A DNA stretch of 64,000 nucleotides from Monocercomonoides exilis (taxonomy: Eukaryota; Preaxostyla; Oxymonadida; Polymastigidae), in the NCBI GenBank assembly GCA_001643675.2, contig LSRY02000029.1, positions 1 to 64,000 on the forward strand, written 5' to 3'. Position numbers and translations under genes: made by a program. Positions 48,967-59,715 of this stretch are shown here, piece by piece. The first letter of the stretch is position 1; each line of letters starts with the position of its first letter. The notes under the pieces are model-generated. The model worked only from the letters and a program-made list of their open reading frames with translations, was not told the origin of the DNA and made no database searches.

Positions 48967-50391
48967 TTACCTTTCCTTTTCTTTTCTATTTGAGAACTCC
49001 TCCACTTTTCTGTAGAAAATGCCATCATCTGCTTCCAAAGAATTGTTGTCGATCACAATATTCGTGAGCCAACAGGCAATTTTTGCATCAGCTGAAAAAA
49101 CTTCTCGAGAACCAGTGTATTAATCTGATAAGCGAAGCCATAGTCTTTTCAATCGACCGAAAAACCACTCCACAGGTATTCTGTGCTTAACAACTATTTT
49201 ATTGATTATTTCCACTTCTTTCGCAGACATTACACTCGTTCCAGCTTTTGAAAACTCGGATCCGGATTGAGTTGAGTGTACCATAACAGCAACTGGAACA
49301 ACTTGAAGGTTTTCCGTAGGAAAAGATATTAACGAAAGTTGGGAGGAAGCTGCAGTTGAAGATGGCAATGATGAAACAGATGGAGATGAAAATGAAGGCT
49401 GAGAAGATGAGAAAGAAGAAGGCTGAGAAGAGGAGAGTGAATGAATGGATTCTAATTCTGAACGTTGGAATTCTTTTTCATTCATAGTTTTGTTAGCTTT
49501 ATGAATTCTTTTAATGGGAGTGATAACGTTGTCATCAATGAAATGACCTTGATACCCCTTATCGGCCATGATTGACCAACTGTCATTTTGATTGTGAACT
49601 GAATTTCCAATCTTTTCTTCTTCAGTTTTTTTTAGGTATTCGACACACCTATGCTTGCCACTTCTGAAAAGTGTAACGTTATGAACACCTCCAGGAACTG
49701 AGTCCTAGACAAACAACGCTTTGAATGGAGGCCAGGCTGATACTGCAACTTCTATTTTCATGCTGTAAGAGTTGTGGTGCCCATCAAACAATTGTCTAGC
49801 ATCATCAAAGTCTCCAACCTGAACAGAACATCTGACAGTGGTTGCGTCAACAAGCAAGGCGATAGAGGGAAATTCTTCGGAAATGAACTTTGGAGGTCTG
49901 GGCGGATTTTTGAAAATCTCGTCCAACACTTTAAGTAAATATGGCCTGATCTCTCGAATGCTATTGCTGGCCATTGTTTCCGACAATCCAAGAAAACCTG
50001 CGATTCCTTTAACAGTTGTTTTGCTCGATAACCATTCCAAGAAAACAACCAATTGATCGTGAATGGAAAAAATTTTCTTTTGCCCTCTTTTTGGCAATGT
50101 GCTTATGTGAGATGATAACAAATTTCCCAATTCGATAACAGTTTCTTTTGCAATTCTCAGATGTTCATCCTCCTTTTCTTTAAAAAATCTTTCAAGCAAT
50201 GATCCATAACATTCATCTTCCTCTTCACTTTCATCTGAACAATAGACTTGCTCTTCGATACTTGCAATTTGTGTATCTCTCTTTTTTCTTAAAGATTGAA
50301 AATCAGGTTGGGATCTCTTTTTCGGTCTCTTTCTTGATGATGATGATGTCGAGTGAAAATCCGTGATTGGATAATTTCTTTGAAAATTCAA
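48967..50391 (-). pseudogene. Harbinger/PIF-like (DDE_Tnp_4) transposase
   Basis: One reading frame on the minus strand from about 50391 to a TAA at 48967-48969, interrupted by TAG at 49705-49707 and TAA at 49120-49122. Motifs in order: an acidic, Lys/Arg-rich start; FLGLSETMASNSIREIRPYL (helix-turn-helix); ALLVDATTVRC (first Asp); DSVPGGVHNVTLF; IMADKGYQGHF (second Asp); VEWFFGRLKRLW (Glu); and, past the second stop, YTGSREVFSADAKIACWLTN, matching the usual C-terminal segment of the family. A Ser/Gln-rich insert (SSSQPSFSSPS) sits between the second Asp and the Glu. The first ORF opens at TTG, and an in-frame ATG upstream was not found; a frameshift near 50400 may join it to a frame starting near 50530. 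No flanking TIR with a TWA target duplication was identified. Confidence 0.85.
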
Positions 50392-50530
50392 TAACTGCGA
50401 AGATGTTGGAGAAGATTTTAAAAAATGGAGAAGAACACGTTTTTTCGCTGTCTATTGAATTATCCCTTCTTTCAGTTGGATAATCATGATCTTGATGAAT
50501 CGCAGCATTTTTCCGTTTTATTGGAGTCAA

Positions 50531-51530
50531 ATCATCGATTCTTCTGAAGAATGTGGACTTCTTTCATTTGATTCAATTATTAAACAGTTTTCTTTCGCAT
50601 TAATTTCAGTTTGTCCTGATTGAGATGATTTTTCACTAATCTGAACAAATCTATCAATCGCGATGAAAATAAATTTCCGTATTGACAAAAAAATTAAATC
50701 ACAAACATTCTGTCTTGTATCTCATCACTTGAATGCGATGAACCGAAAAGTACCTTGCCGTAAAGTGGAGAAGTTTCTGTGATCATTCACTCAGAAAAAG
50801 CGTAGCAAATATTGGGAGTATCTCGAAAATTACCATTAAAATAAAAAATATTTCCACAGCAAGTTATATTCTCAAAACAATCATGAGTGTATAATTTGAT
50901 ATTGGAGTCAATATATCAAACATCATTTATTTTCGATAAAATTCCAGGAAAATCATTTGAGCTTTATTTCTAAATCTCATAAACGCGAATCCAAACGAAA
51001 ATGTTAGAAGATTTTTTGAGTGCAGAATGCTTGATGTTCATGTTTTATTCAGAATCGTTTCAAATGATATTGAGCAATTTGTTGTTAAATAAAAAGTTAT
51101 CTCCAATTTCAGGATTCGTTCTCTATAAGCTTTTCACAGTTTATGCTGCATAATGGCTTGTCATTTGCTGAAGTCTTCTTATAAAGCGAAAGTTATTTGT
51201 TGCATGTCCATGATATGATGCGGTTGGCAAAAAAACAAAAATAGATCCAAATTTTCAAATTTGAATGCATGAAATCAGTAAAATAAATTGCAAGCTGAAA
51301 ACTTATTTAGTGTAGCATTTTGATTTATTCAAAGATATCAGAGTCAATAACTGTTCAAGTGATTGCGTTTTCCAAATGCGATGCAACGTTCCAACAAATA
51401 ACTTTTAAATTATTGTGAAAACACGGACAAAATTATTAATAAATATAAGATATCTTAAACAGAATTGCAGCAATTTTCTTTCAGAAAATAAAAAAACATT
51501 GTTATAATGGTTGTGCGCATCGAAATGATA
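50531..51530. other. AT-rich intergenic stretch
   Basis: No open frame, repeat or RNA gene recognised. Confidence 0.45.
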
Positions 51531-53102
51531 TTAGACGCCTGTTAAATGATTTGCATTCTGTTGATTCAGCAGTGATGAGTTGATGCTGGTGATGGTGCAG
51601 TTGGCGAGGGAGAGGGAGAGGGCAGGGGAGGTTGCAGAGGAGAGGACACAGCTGGTGGGGGTGGAAGTAGAGGTGATGTGGGTGATGCTGGAGGAGTTGA
51701 GGGTGAGGGGAGCGGTGAGGGAGGTGAGGTGGAAGATGCTTTGACTGTTGAGGGCGAGACTGGTGATCGCTGTGTGGTTGAGGGCGAGGGAGCCAGCAGT
51801 GAGGAAGAAAAGTGGTGTTTTTATTGTTATGGAGGTTGTTCCGGTGATGGTGGTTGTGTTGAGGTTGAGGGAAGGGGAGTTACCGGAGAGGTGGAAGAGG
51901 ATGGGGGTGATTTGATTTGTGGAGTTGTGGGCAATGGCGAGGGCAGAGACTGTGAGGGAGCCCTGGGTCTGTTGGAAGAGGGCAAAAGTGGCAGATGGAT
52001 CCGGTGGTGGTGAGGGAGATGATGAAGAAGAATTTGGTTGAAGAATGCCACTGGAGGAGATGGTGGTGGCAGTTGTGCCATTTCCTGTGATTTTTGTATT
52101 TGGGGCACGAAATGTGAGAGTCTTTGTTGGAGTGAAAGTGGAGAAGAGAAGAGAGAGTGAAGCATCACTGAAGGGAGCAATGCATCCAAGAGCATACTCC
52201 ACTGTGGCACATGAGCTTTGCTGTGTTTTGCCACAGGCATCAACATCACTTCCACCATTTGCAACGATTTTGTTCTGGTCAATGATTGGAAGCCAACTGT
52301 TGTACATCGCATTATCTGCAGTTCCTGCATTCCACACTCTTTTTGATGCTGTTGTTGAGCCACATTGCTGGAATGGAGATTGAGTAATGCTGCTGCCATT
52401 AAAGAACACATCATTCCCTCTGCCATTAGTTGCTGTGTTGCTATCGAAGAAACAAAACGAGATGAATTTCATTTCATTCATCCAGGAATGAGTGTCATCC
52501 AAATAAATACCAGCCCCACCAAGAGATGAAGTTGAACTTGACAATTTGTTATTAATAAACTGACAATCATTTACTAAGAATTGATTTGGCTTGTTTTCTG
52601 GAGGCGAATGAAATGTTAAAGAACCAGTGGAGTCTCCACCAGTATTTGCGATACACTTGCATTTGGTGAACAAGAATTGACCGTTTGAAGAAAAATCACC
52701 AATATAAAAGAACCATCCAGTTCCACGCCAATCTGTAATTGAGCAATTTCCCACTCTGTTATCAGAAAACGAATAAACGGAAGATGATTGCCGACCATCA
52801 ATGCAAATTGCTCCTCCATTTTGTGCTGAACAACTTGTGAAATTGGATTTTGTAATATTCATATTTTGCAAATAGCAACTGTATAACGCTCCACCATTTG
52901 TTCCATCTGTTGAACAATTGTTGAATGAACAAGATGTGATTGTGAGATTGGCATTCTTACATAAAACGTAAAGTGCTCCACCCCAATTGTCTCCGCTGTT
53001 TGAATCGTTCCATTCGCACCATTCGAAGCGATGGCTGTTCTCGTCAAAAGAATCCAATCTTCCAGGTTTCGCTCTTTGTGTTTCAGTTCCAACATGAACC
53101 AC
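51531..53102 (-). CDS. beta-helix repeat (surface protein-like) gene fragment, long open frame
   Basis: About 523 codons without a stop, opening upstream to a TGA near 53203 but with no in-frame ATG at the start (the track's first residue is a GTG). The N-terminal half is built of Cys- and Gly-containing strands (NWGGALYVLC, TNGGALYSC, QNGGAICIDG, NTGGDSTGS), the pattern of right-handed parallel beta-helix repeats with GGA turns. The middle carries the signature GGSDVDACGKTQQSSCATVE. The second half is a Thr/Ser/Asn/Leu-rich ladder. It stops at TAA after NHLTGV, lacking the C-terminal Cys/Gly segment seen in the 6-kb copy, so it is truncated at both ends. No signal peptide or membrane segment is visible. 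It could be an exon of a larger gene or a pseudogene that has kept a long frame. Confidence 0.65.
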   Translation of the reverse strand: MVHVGTETQRAKPGRLDSFDENSHRFEWCEWNDSNSGDNWGGALYVLCKNANLTITSCSFNNCSTDGTNGGALYSCYLQNMNITKSNFTSCSAQNGGAICIDGRQSSSVYSFSDNRVGNCSITDWRGTGWFFYIGDFSSNGQFLFTKCKCIANTGGDSTGSLTFHSPPENKPNQFLVNDCQFINNKLSSSTSSLGGAGIYLDDTHSWMNEMKFISFCFFDSNTATNGRGNDVFFNGSSITQSPFQQCGSTTASKRVWNAGTADNAMYNSWLPIIDQNKIVANGGSDVDACGKTQQSSCATVEYALGCIAPFSDASLSLLFSTFTPTKTLTFRAPNTKITGNGTTATTISSSGILQPNSSSSSPSPPPDPSATFALFQQTQGSLTVSALAIAHNSTNQITPILFHLSGNSPSLNLNTTTITGTTSITIKTPLFFLTAGSLALNHTAITSLALNSQSIFHLTSLTAPLTLNSSSITHITSTSTPTSCVLSSATSPALSLSLANCTITSINSSLLNQQNANHLTGV

Positions 53103-53110
53103 AGCAGCAT

Positions 53111-54780
53111 TTGATAAAGTGCGTGTTTGGTGAAGAAAAGAAGAGTTGAAGGCAGAGAGAGAAATGGAAGAGGTGTTGATGGAAGAGAGGATTGATCATT
53201 TGATAGTGTTCTATATGCGTCGGAAGAGAAATCTGTTGATGGGGATGCGCGAATATAAATAAATGTGATTATGGAAATTAAATATCTGTTTGCGAGTAAT
53301 CCTGAGGATGAAGAGAGTTAAAAATATGGAGTATCAAAAAATAAAAAGGTTTATAGAATTTGAAACATGTTAGAAAACTGTATAATCGGTTTAATAAGAA
53401 GATAAATATCGAAAAAGCAAATTTTGAAATAATATAAAATGTTTTTCATAAAAAACGATATCTTGAAAAATAACCATACATAATTTTTAAAATTCAGTGT
53501 TTTATATATTTCTTGTTAATGATTTTTTACATTGTTTTACAACAAGGTGAAAAATGAAAAACAACATTGTTTGAAAATTGCTGTTGCTTAAAACAAAAAA
53601 AGCAATAATTACCTTTAAAATGCTGAACAAAATGGCACAGAAGTTGTTGTTGATGTTACAGTTATTAAGAAACAGTTTGCAATTGCGAAGAATCAAAAAA
53701 AAAAATTTGATGAAGCTTTTATGATTTGTATATTGTGAAAAATGAATTTTTAATAGTAATAATCAGACATACTCGCATTATATAACTCACATTTTCGATT
53801 ACATAAGTTAGAATAGCACTTTAAACGAATTATTGAATTATTCTATTTTTTTTAGAAGTTGATTATTGAAAGATCAAAATTTTTGCAAAAAGAGAATCAA
53901 AAAAAAACTTCAGTATTTCATATCAATCTTTCATGCTAATAATTTATTGTAATATTTTTTCATGTTTTGAACATTCTAATCATAATAGGATGAAGATTTT
54001 AAAAATAAACAAGTCAATTCAAATAAACAGGGGTTATTTAAATTAACCCCCACAATTTTAAATTATTTTTTCAATTTGAATAATTTGATTCAGATCTGCA
54101 TTGTATCGAATGGAAAAATGATAACATCAAATAGATGAATTGCACAATTTTTGTGTAATTAAAAAATTTTTGCATAATTTTGAAATTCGGATATGTTATT
54201 TTGAAATTATCAAGTAATTTTGAAATTTCTCAGAAAAATTGAAAATAAGGCAGATATTTTATGTTTCACCAACAAATTTTAAGCTAAAAATAAATTGTGG
54301 GAAGATCTGAATTTTTCCCGAAAAAATTTCAGAAATCAGAAATAGCTGTTTATATATCACAACTATTTTTGAAATATCAAATGAATAGTTTTCAGAACAT
54401 TCACCAACAACTTTTGCGAAATATGTCATTTTTCGTATTTTTGTGACAATTATTAAGAAAAAATATATTATTTTGTGTTTTATACGATTATTAAAATGTT
54501 TTTTGCAACAAATGATTACCAACAGTCAAAACATTTCAAATTATCAATTATAAATAGTTTAAATTACTGAGTCGCAAAATTTGACAGAAAACATCAAAAA
54601 TGAATCAAAATTGCTAAAAAGAAATCAAAAATGTTTCAAATATTGATGTTATGCACAACAATGAATATTTTCTGGAGAAAAAAAATGTTTTATGGTAGAA
54701 AAAATGCCATAAAAGTGAAAAAATAATACAGTTTCATTCTGGTTATATATCCTCATTATGTTTAGCTGAAGGGATAGTCA
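53111..54780. other. AT-rich intergenic stretch
   Basis: No gene. Contains the inverted partner (54094-54107) of the 47776 motif and a palindromic ggggttatttaaattaaccc at 54030-54049. Confidence 0.5.
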
Positions 54781-56450
54781 AAATCATCCAAAGATTAAAG
54801 CAAATCTCATTGCTTCTTACTCTTCCTCTTTCTCTTCTTCTTCTCTTCAGCACATTCCTCTTCTCTCATCTGCTCAAACATTCACAGAAACAGCATTTGC
54901 ATGGGCACAGGCGTTTTTTCAATGATGAGAAAATCCGAAGAACATCAGCTTGATAACAAAATTTTCTCAGTATCTTTTCAATGAAGCAGTTGTCAGTTCA
55001 ACTTACATCAATTCTTCCTCAAGAGAAGAAGTCACCACAGACCAGTTCCTCTTTTCTCTCTTCTTTCAATCCATTAAAAATTTCATTTCCGCATCTCAAT
55101 TGTTTGTTGCATGTCCTCTTCTGCCTAATCATCATTTTCCTCTCTTTACTTCGGCTTTTGGTAAGTTTCGCCTTATGAGCCTTCCAAAACCTTCAAAAAT
55201 ATATCTTCTTCTCTTTTCCTTATTATTTCTTCCAGCTCATTCCTCCGCACTCCCCTTCATTTATCATATCCTGATTTCGTTTTATGCATCCTATATCCCC
55301 TCAAACCACATCCCATGTTCATTCATTGTCGTCGAACAATCTTGCAAAAATCCTTCTTTCATGAAAAATAACAATAGATGATAAAAACTATTGATTCAAA
55401 AAGCAAACATATATCTTTTATAATGATCATTCTTAACTGATTTTTTCTTTCTTTCTTTTTCTTTTTAAAATATAAACAAAAGCTCAATCCTCTGTTCTGC
55501 TTCCGCTCAAATTACCTCCACAAATTCCATTCTATTAAAATACAAGCAATGAAAAAGATTCCATCAGAATCCCTTCCCATCTCTTTTCGCTGTGTTTCTT
55601 TCTTCTTCTCTCCATTTCCCCTCAAAACAACAACAACAACACCCCACCAAATATCACAATCCCTTCGCCCAAATCCCTTCTCCTTCACTCCCTGTTACTT
55701 CTTCTCCCGTCATCCTTCTCCTAATCAAAAAATAAATACTTCATTTCTTTGTATGTCTCTGGCGCAAAACACCCTATCATTGTCAGCACCTCATTTCGAT
55801 CCATCCCTGTCACGCCTCTGTCTCCACACCTCCAATGCAAAGCGCCAGCGCTGATGTTCCTTCTTCCCGTCTTCCTCCACCCCCACCTCCATCCCTTGCC
55901 CTGCAAATGAGAGGCGCGGCAAAACTGTCCACCCAACAAAAAATAAAATATGAAAAAAAATATTTCTCACTTTTTTCTTCAAACCCACTTCTCTTTCTAA
56001 TCAAACATACATCCACAAATACTCTCCTTCTTGCTCCGCCTCATATGAACCCTCCTCTCTCCCTGCATTTGAAAATAAAAAAACATCTCCTCCCCACATC
56101 TCTCTATCTCTCATCTTCACCTCCAATATATATTTTCCATTCACTCCACCCATCTTCCACCCTTGTTATCTTCCCTCTTATCCCACCGTCAACACAACAA
56201 ATTCCTTTTCTCCAATAATTAATACAACTTCCACTTTTTCCAACTCACAAGAATCGAAAAAACAACCTCTCCAAACCTCATCCCAATCCATCTCCCAAAC
56301 ATCCATTTTGCCTCTTAAACCTCACAAAAACACCTCTTTCTCCCCCCAAAAAAACCATCCTTTTATCATTCCATAACCCTCCAAAACCCTGCCTCCTCCA
56401 AAAACTCAACTCCATCGCTCCACGCCATAAATCCATCCTTTTGTTATCGC
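54781..56450. other. pyrimidine-rich decayed region
   Basis: The + strand is strongly pyrimidine-rich from about 54810 to 56440, giving Ser/Pro/Leu/Phe-rich frames (54950-55381, 55549-55854, 55835-56218) that look like composition effects. A possible coding relic near 54870-54910 reads TFTETAFAWAQAFFQ before a TGA. No family assigned. Confidence 0.4.
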
Positions 56451-57518
56451 ATTGTCTTCATATGCCCGTTCAGCAACGACACATCGAGTTGTGCCCCTTT
56501 TCTTTTGTGGCTCTTATTCGTTATGGAAAATGATCAAGAAATATCAAATGCTCAGAAACTGTCAACGGGGTCAGATTCCGAAGCTAAAACAAAGACAGGT
56601 TGACTAAGTGAATTAAATACAGTGAAAACGCTGAGTATTATAAAAACAATATCTGCTTGATGGAAGATGAAATTGTTTATTTTGATTGATGAATGGCTAG
56701 GGGGCAACAATATTTTCGATGGAAATGCAGAATTTTTGATGTATGCCTTTTATATTGTGCTATTGATTGTGAAGATGTTTCCATCCGTAACCTCTCCAAA
56801 GTCGTGATACTGACGATTTATATAAAATGGACAATTTATTCTATGCAGGCAGAACAGCGAGGAAGCTAGTCAAACATTACCTAACAAATATATAAGAGCC
56901 TGAATGTATTTTATTACGAATATTGATGTTCTTTATTTTGGACTAAACATGCGCAATGGATAGAAATATAACGTAAATGAATTTTGCGAGAACGATGAGC
57001 TTCTGGATGTGAAAGACTTGTGGATATAAGAGATTTTTTTTTAACTTACGATGATGATGAATGACTCTGTCTAAAAAAAAATATGAAATAAATATTTTGT
57101 AAGAAATAAATGATGAGAAAAAAAATGAAGAAAAACGAGGATAAAAGGCTGAACAGGAAGTTTGAAGACAAACATAAATTTAACTGCTCTTTTATTGAAG
57201 CAAGAACTTGGAAGAATTGAAGAAAAGATACTGTGCTGTTGAAGGACATCATTGAAACTTTTTTTTTAATATGCATTCTATAATCTCTTTTTTTGAAGAA
57301 ATTCTTCAACAAAAATATTTGAAATCGTTATGAATGCAGTTTATCGCGATTTTTTCCTATTGTTTATCAAAAAATACAGCGATAAAACTTTTTATTTAAA
57401 AAATCCATATCAATTACCAAATAAATTTGTTCAAATATTATTTCTTCAAAAAAAAATTTTTATAACAACTGTGCATTTTTATTTAAATTAACTTGAATAA
57501 CTTCATGAGTATGCATAA
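56451..57518. other. AT-rich intergenic stretch
   Basis: Nothing recognisable on either strand. Confidence 0.4.
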
Positions 57519-57803
57519 TACACTGCTCATCAGAATTATGTGATCTTGATGATGCTTCTTTATTTTTTTGTAATAAAAGCAAAAGTCAAAAGCTAAAATT
57601 TGTCGATCAGTTAATTACGAAATGATATAAAAGATTTATCGGTTTTTATGTTTAAAAAAAGACTTCATCAATATTAAAAAATGTTTGTTTTATTATTTGA
57701 CAGGAAATTTTTTTTCAAAAAAATGTGATCCGGAAAAAAAGGTTAATTTGCGAATGATAAAAGCATTAATACAAAAAAAGAAATAATACTCAAACAAAAC
57801 AAA

Positions 57804-59254
57804 ATGACAAGTATTACAAAGGGCTCGATTCAAAAGAAAATTCATATACTGAGCGATTAAGGGAAAGGAAGAAACGAAATTGCTCGTTTATTAAATACAG
57901 TCTAAACCGGATATAATCACATCTGTTTTTGCACAACTTTTTGCGACTATATCCGATTGTGATAATATACGATGCTGCTTAACACAGAAAAAAATTGAAA
58001 ATTAATTTTGGAAATAATTAATTTTGGGTCATTTTTTTATTTTTAAAAATTCGTCATCAAAACGCATTTTTCACTTGCGAAATGAATTTTTTTCATTAAT
58101 ACACATTATTTTAACTTTTTTGAGCACATATTTGAAAAAGCGAAAAATAGAAATTTTTGATCAAAAAATCGAGTTTTGAATGAAAAAATAACCCATAATA
58201 ATATAAAATGTGATTATATATATTTAGCCCTGTGATTATATGCGATGGAAAATGAATGAAAAATAGGCCAAAAATGTCGGTGCATGGAAAAATGTGACTA
58301 CACACGAATGTGATTATATTCGACGTGATTATATCCGGTTTAGACTGTATTTCAGTCAATACTGCAAAAAAGTACTTCAAAACAAATTATATTCAAACAA
58401 AACGGCTAATCAGACGCAAACTCGGAAGGCCACTTATTTTTAATCCTGCTCTGTTGAGAAAAGCAAAAAAAGAATCAAAATGCCTGCAAATTCGAAGAGT
58501 CAGAGACCGAACCGATTTTCTTGGTGTGAATTGCAGTAATTTTACTGCTCATCGACTATTGCGCTTGATAAATAGAAAATACACAAAGAGAAAAATATAA
58601 CCTTTCCTATCAAAGGATGCTTGTGAGAAGAAAGATGTATTTGCTGAAAAACATTTAAGGGATGAAAAATTATGCGAACTTACGATCTTCGCTGACGAAA
58701 AAAAATTCAATTTATTTGGACCAGATAATACAAGAATGGAATGGAATGAAAAAGATAATGATGAAATTTTCGACCATCAAAGTCAGAATATCTATGAAAA
58801 AACAAATATATGGGTTGCAGTGGGTTATAATTTCAAATCACCAATCGTTTTTGTCAGCGAAACAATGAATTCTGAGAAATATTGTCGTATTTTGAAATTT
58901 TCATTGATTCCTTATGCACGCAAGCGGTTTATAAATAATGGGAGATTTATCCACGATAATTCACCAATTCATCGATCCTTTAAGGTGCAAAATGTAATCA
59001 GAGATTTTTCAATAATTGGCGTAGAATGGCCCCCATATTCTCCAGATTTGAATATCATCGAAAACGTGTGGAGCATTTTATATAGGATGGTTTTCAAAGA
59101 TGGAAAACCAAAGAAAGATGTGAATGAGCTGAAACAATCAATTTTGGATGCCTGGAATGAAATTGAAATGGATATTATTAATAAACTTGTTCATTCGATG
59201 TTCAAACGACTTAAAACGGTTATATTAAATAAAGTAGGATCAATAAACTATTAA
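57804..59254 (+). pseudogene. Tc1 (DD34E) transposase with two TAA codons and an insertion
   Basis: The ATG at 57804 opens a helix-turn-helix region (GKGRNEIARLLN) that is cut by the MITE at 57898-58347 and resumes in frame as ISVNTAKKYFKTNY, then RRKLGRPLIFNP (GRPR-like hook). The catalytic core has LTIFADEKKFNLFGPDN (first Asp), GRFIHDNSPIHRS (second Asp) and PPYSPDLNIIENVW (Glu), with 34 residues between the second Asp and the Glu. TAA codons at 57858-57860 and 58598-58600 fall at positions where relatives usually have Lys, Arg or Gln. The frame ends with TAA at 59252-59254. The rest is intact, so decay is recent. Confidence 0.9.
57898..58347. mobile_element. 450-bp MITE inserted in the Tc1 transposase
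   Basis: Inverted ends CAGTCTAAACCGGATATAAT (23 bp shared) with TA duplicated at 57896-57897 and 58348-58349. The interior holds further GTGATTATAT/CGA-like motifs near both ends (for example 57948-57968, 58208-58218, 58232-58244, 58310-58335). Removing the insertion and one TA restores the transposase frame exactly. No coding capacity. Confidence 0.95.
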
Positions 59255-59715
59255 TATATTTTGATTATGTTATTGGTATTAATTTTTGAAATTCAGCTAT
59301 TATTTTAAAAATTCAGATCACATATTTTTGACAAAAAACTTTTTTCAATTTGCAGGAAAATCGTTCTTTTTTTATTGTTTTAGAAAAGAGAAAAGAAAAT
59401 TATCTCTATTGCAAAGCATTAACGTGCTTGATAATTATAATAATTGAATGTGTTTTTTTTCTATCATAACTGTTGGTTCATTTTTTCAATATTTGCAAGT
59501 GGATCAGTTATTTTTGATGGTCAGTGTATAATTTCACACAAAAAAAATTTTGACTTCCTGAGTAATTGCAAAATTCCCCAAAAATTTCAAAATTTCCATA
59601 GGCAATTTCAAGATAATTGGGCTATTTCAAAATAATCCAATAATTTTGAATTTTTTTTTATTTCTCAATTCATCTAATTAACCCATATTTATATTTTTAA
59701 AACAAAAAAGAATAA

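Larger units (their letters stand above)
57521..59526 (+). mobile_element. Tc1-type element, split by a MITE
   Basis: Imperfect inverted ends (left CACTGCTCATCAGAATTATG; right complement CACTGACCATCAAAAATAAC; both continue to TGATC) flanked by TA (57519-57520 and 59527-59528). Length without the nested 450-bp insertion is about 1.55 kb, usual for Tc1 elements. Confidence 0.88.

Noticed and set aside
55549-56218. Pro/Ser-rich ORFs as a mucin-like gene
   Set aside because: The strand is pyrimidine-rich throughout and all frames are similarly open; there is no conserved block or splice support.
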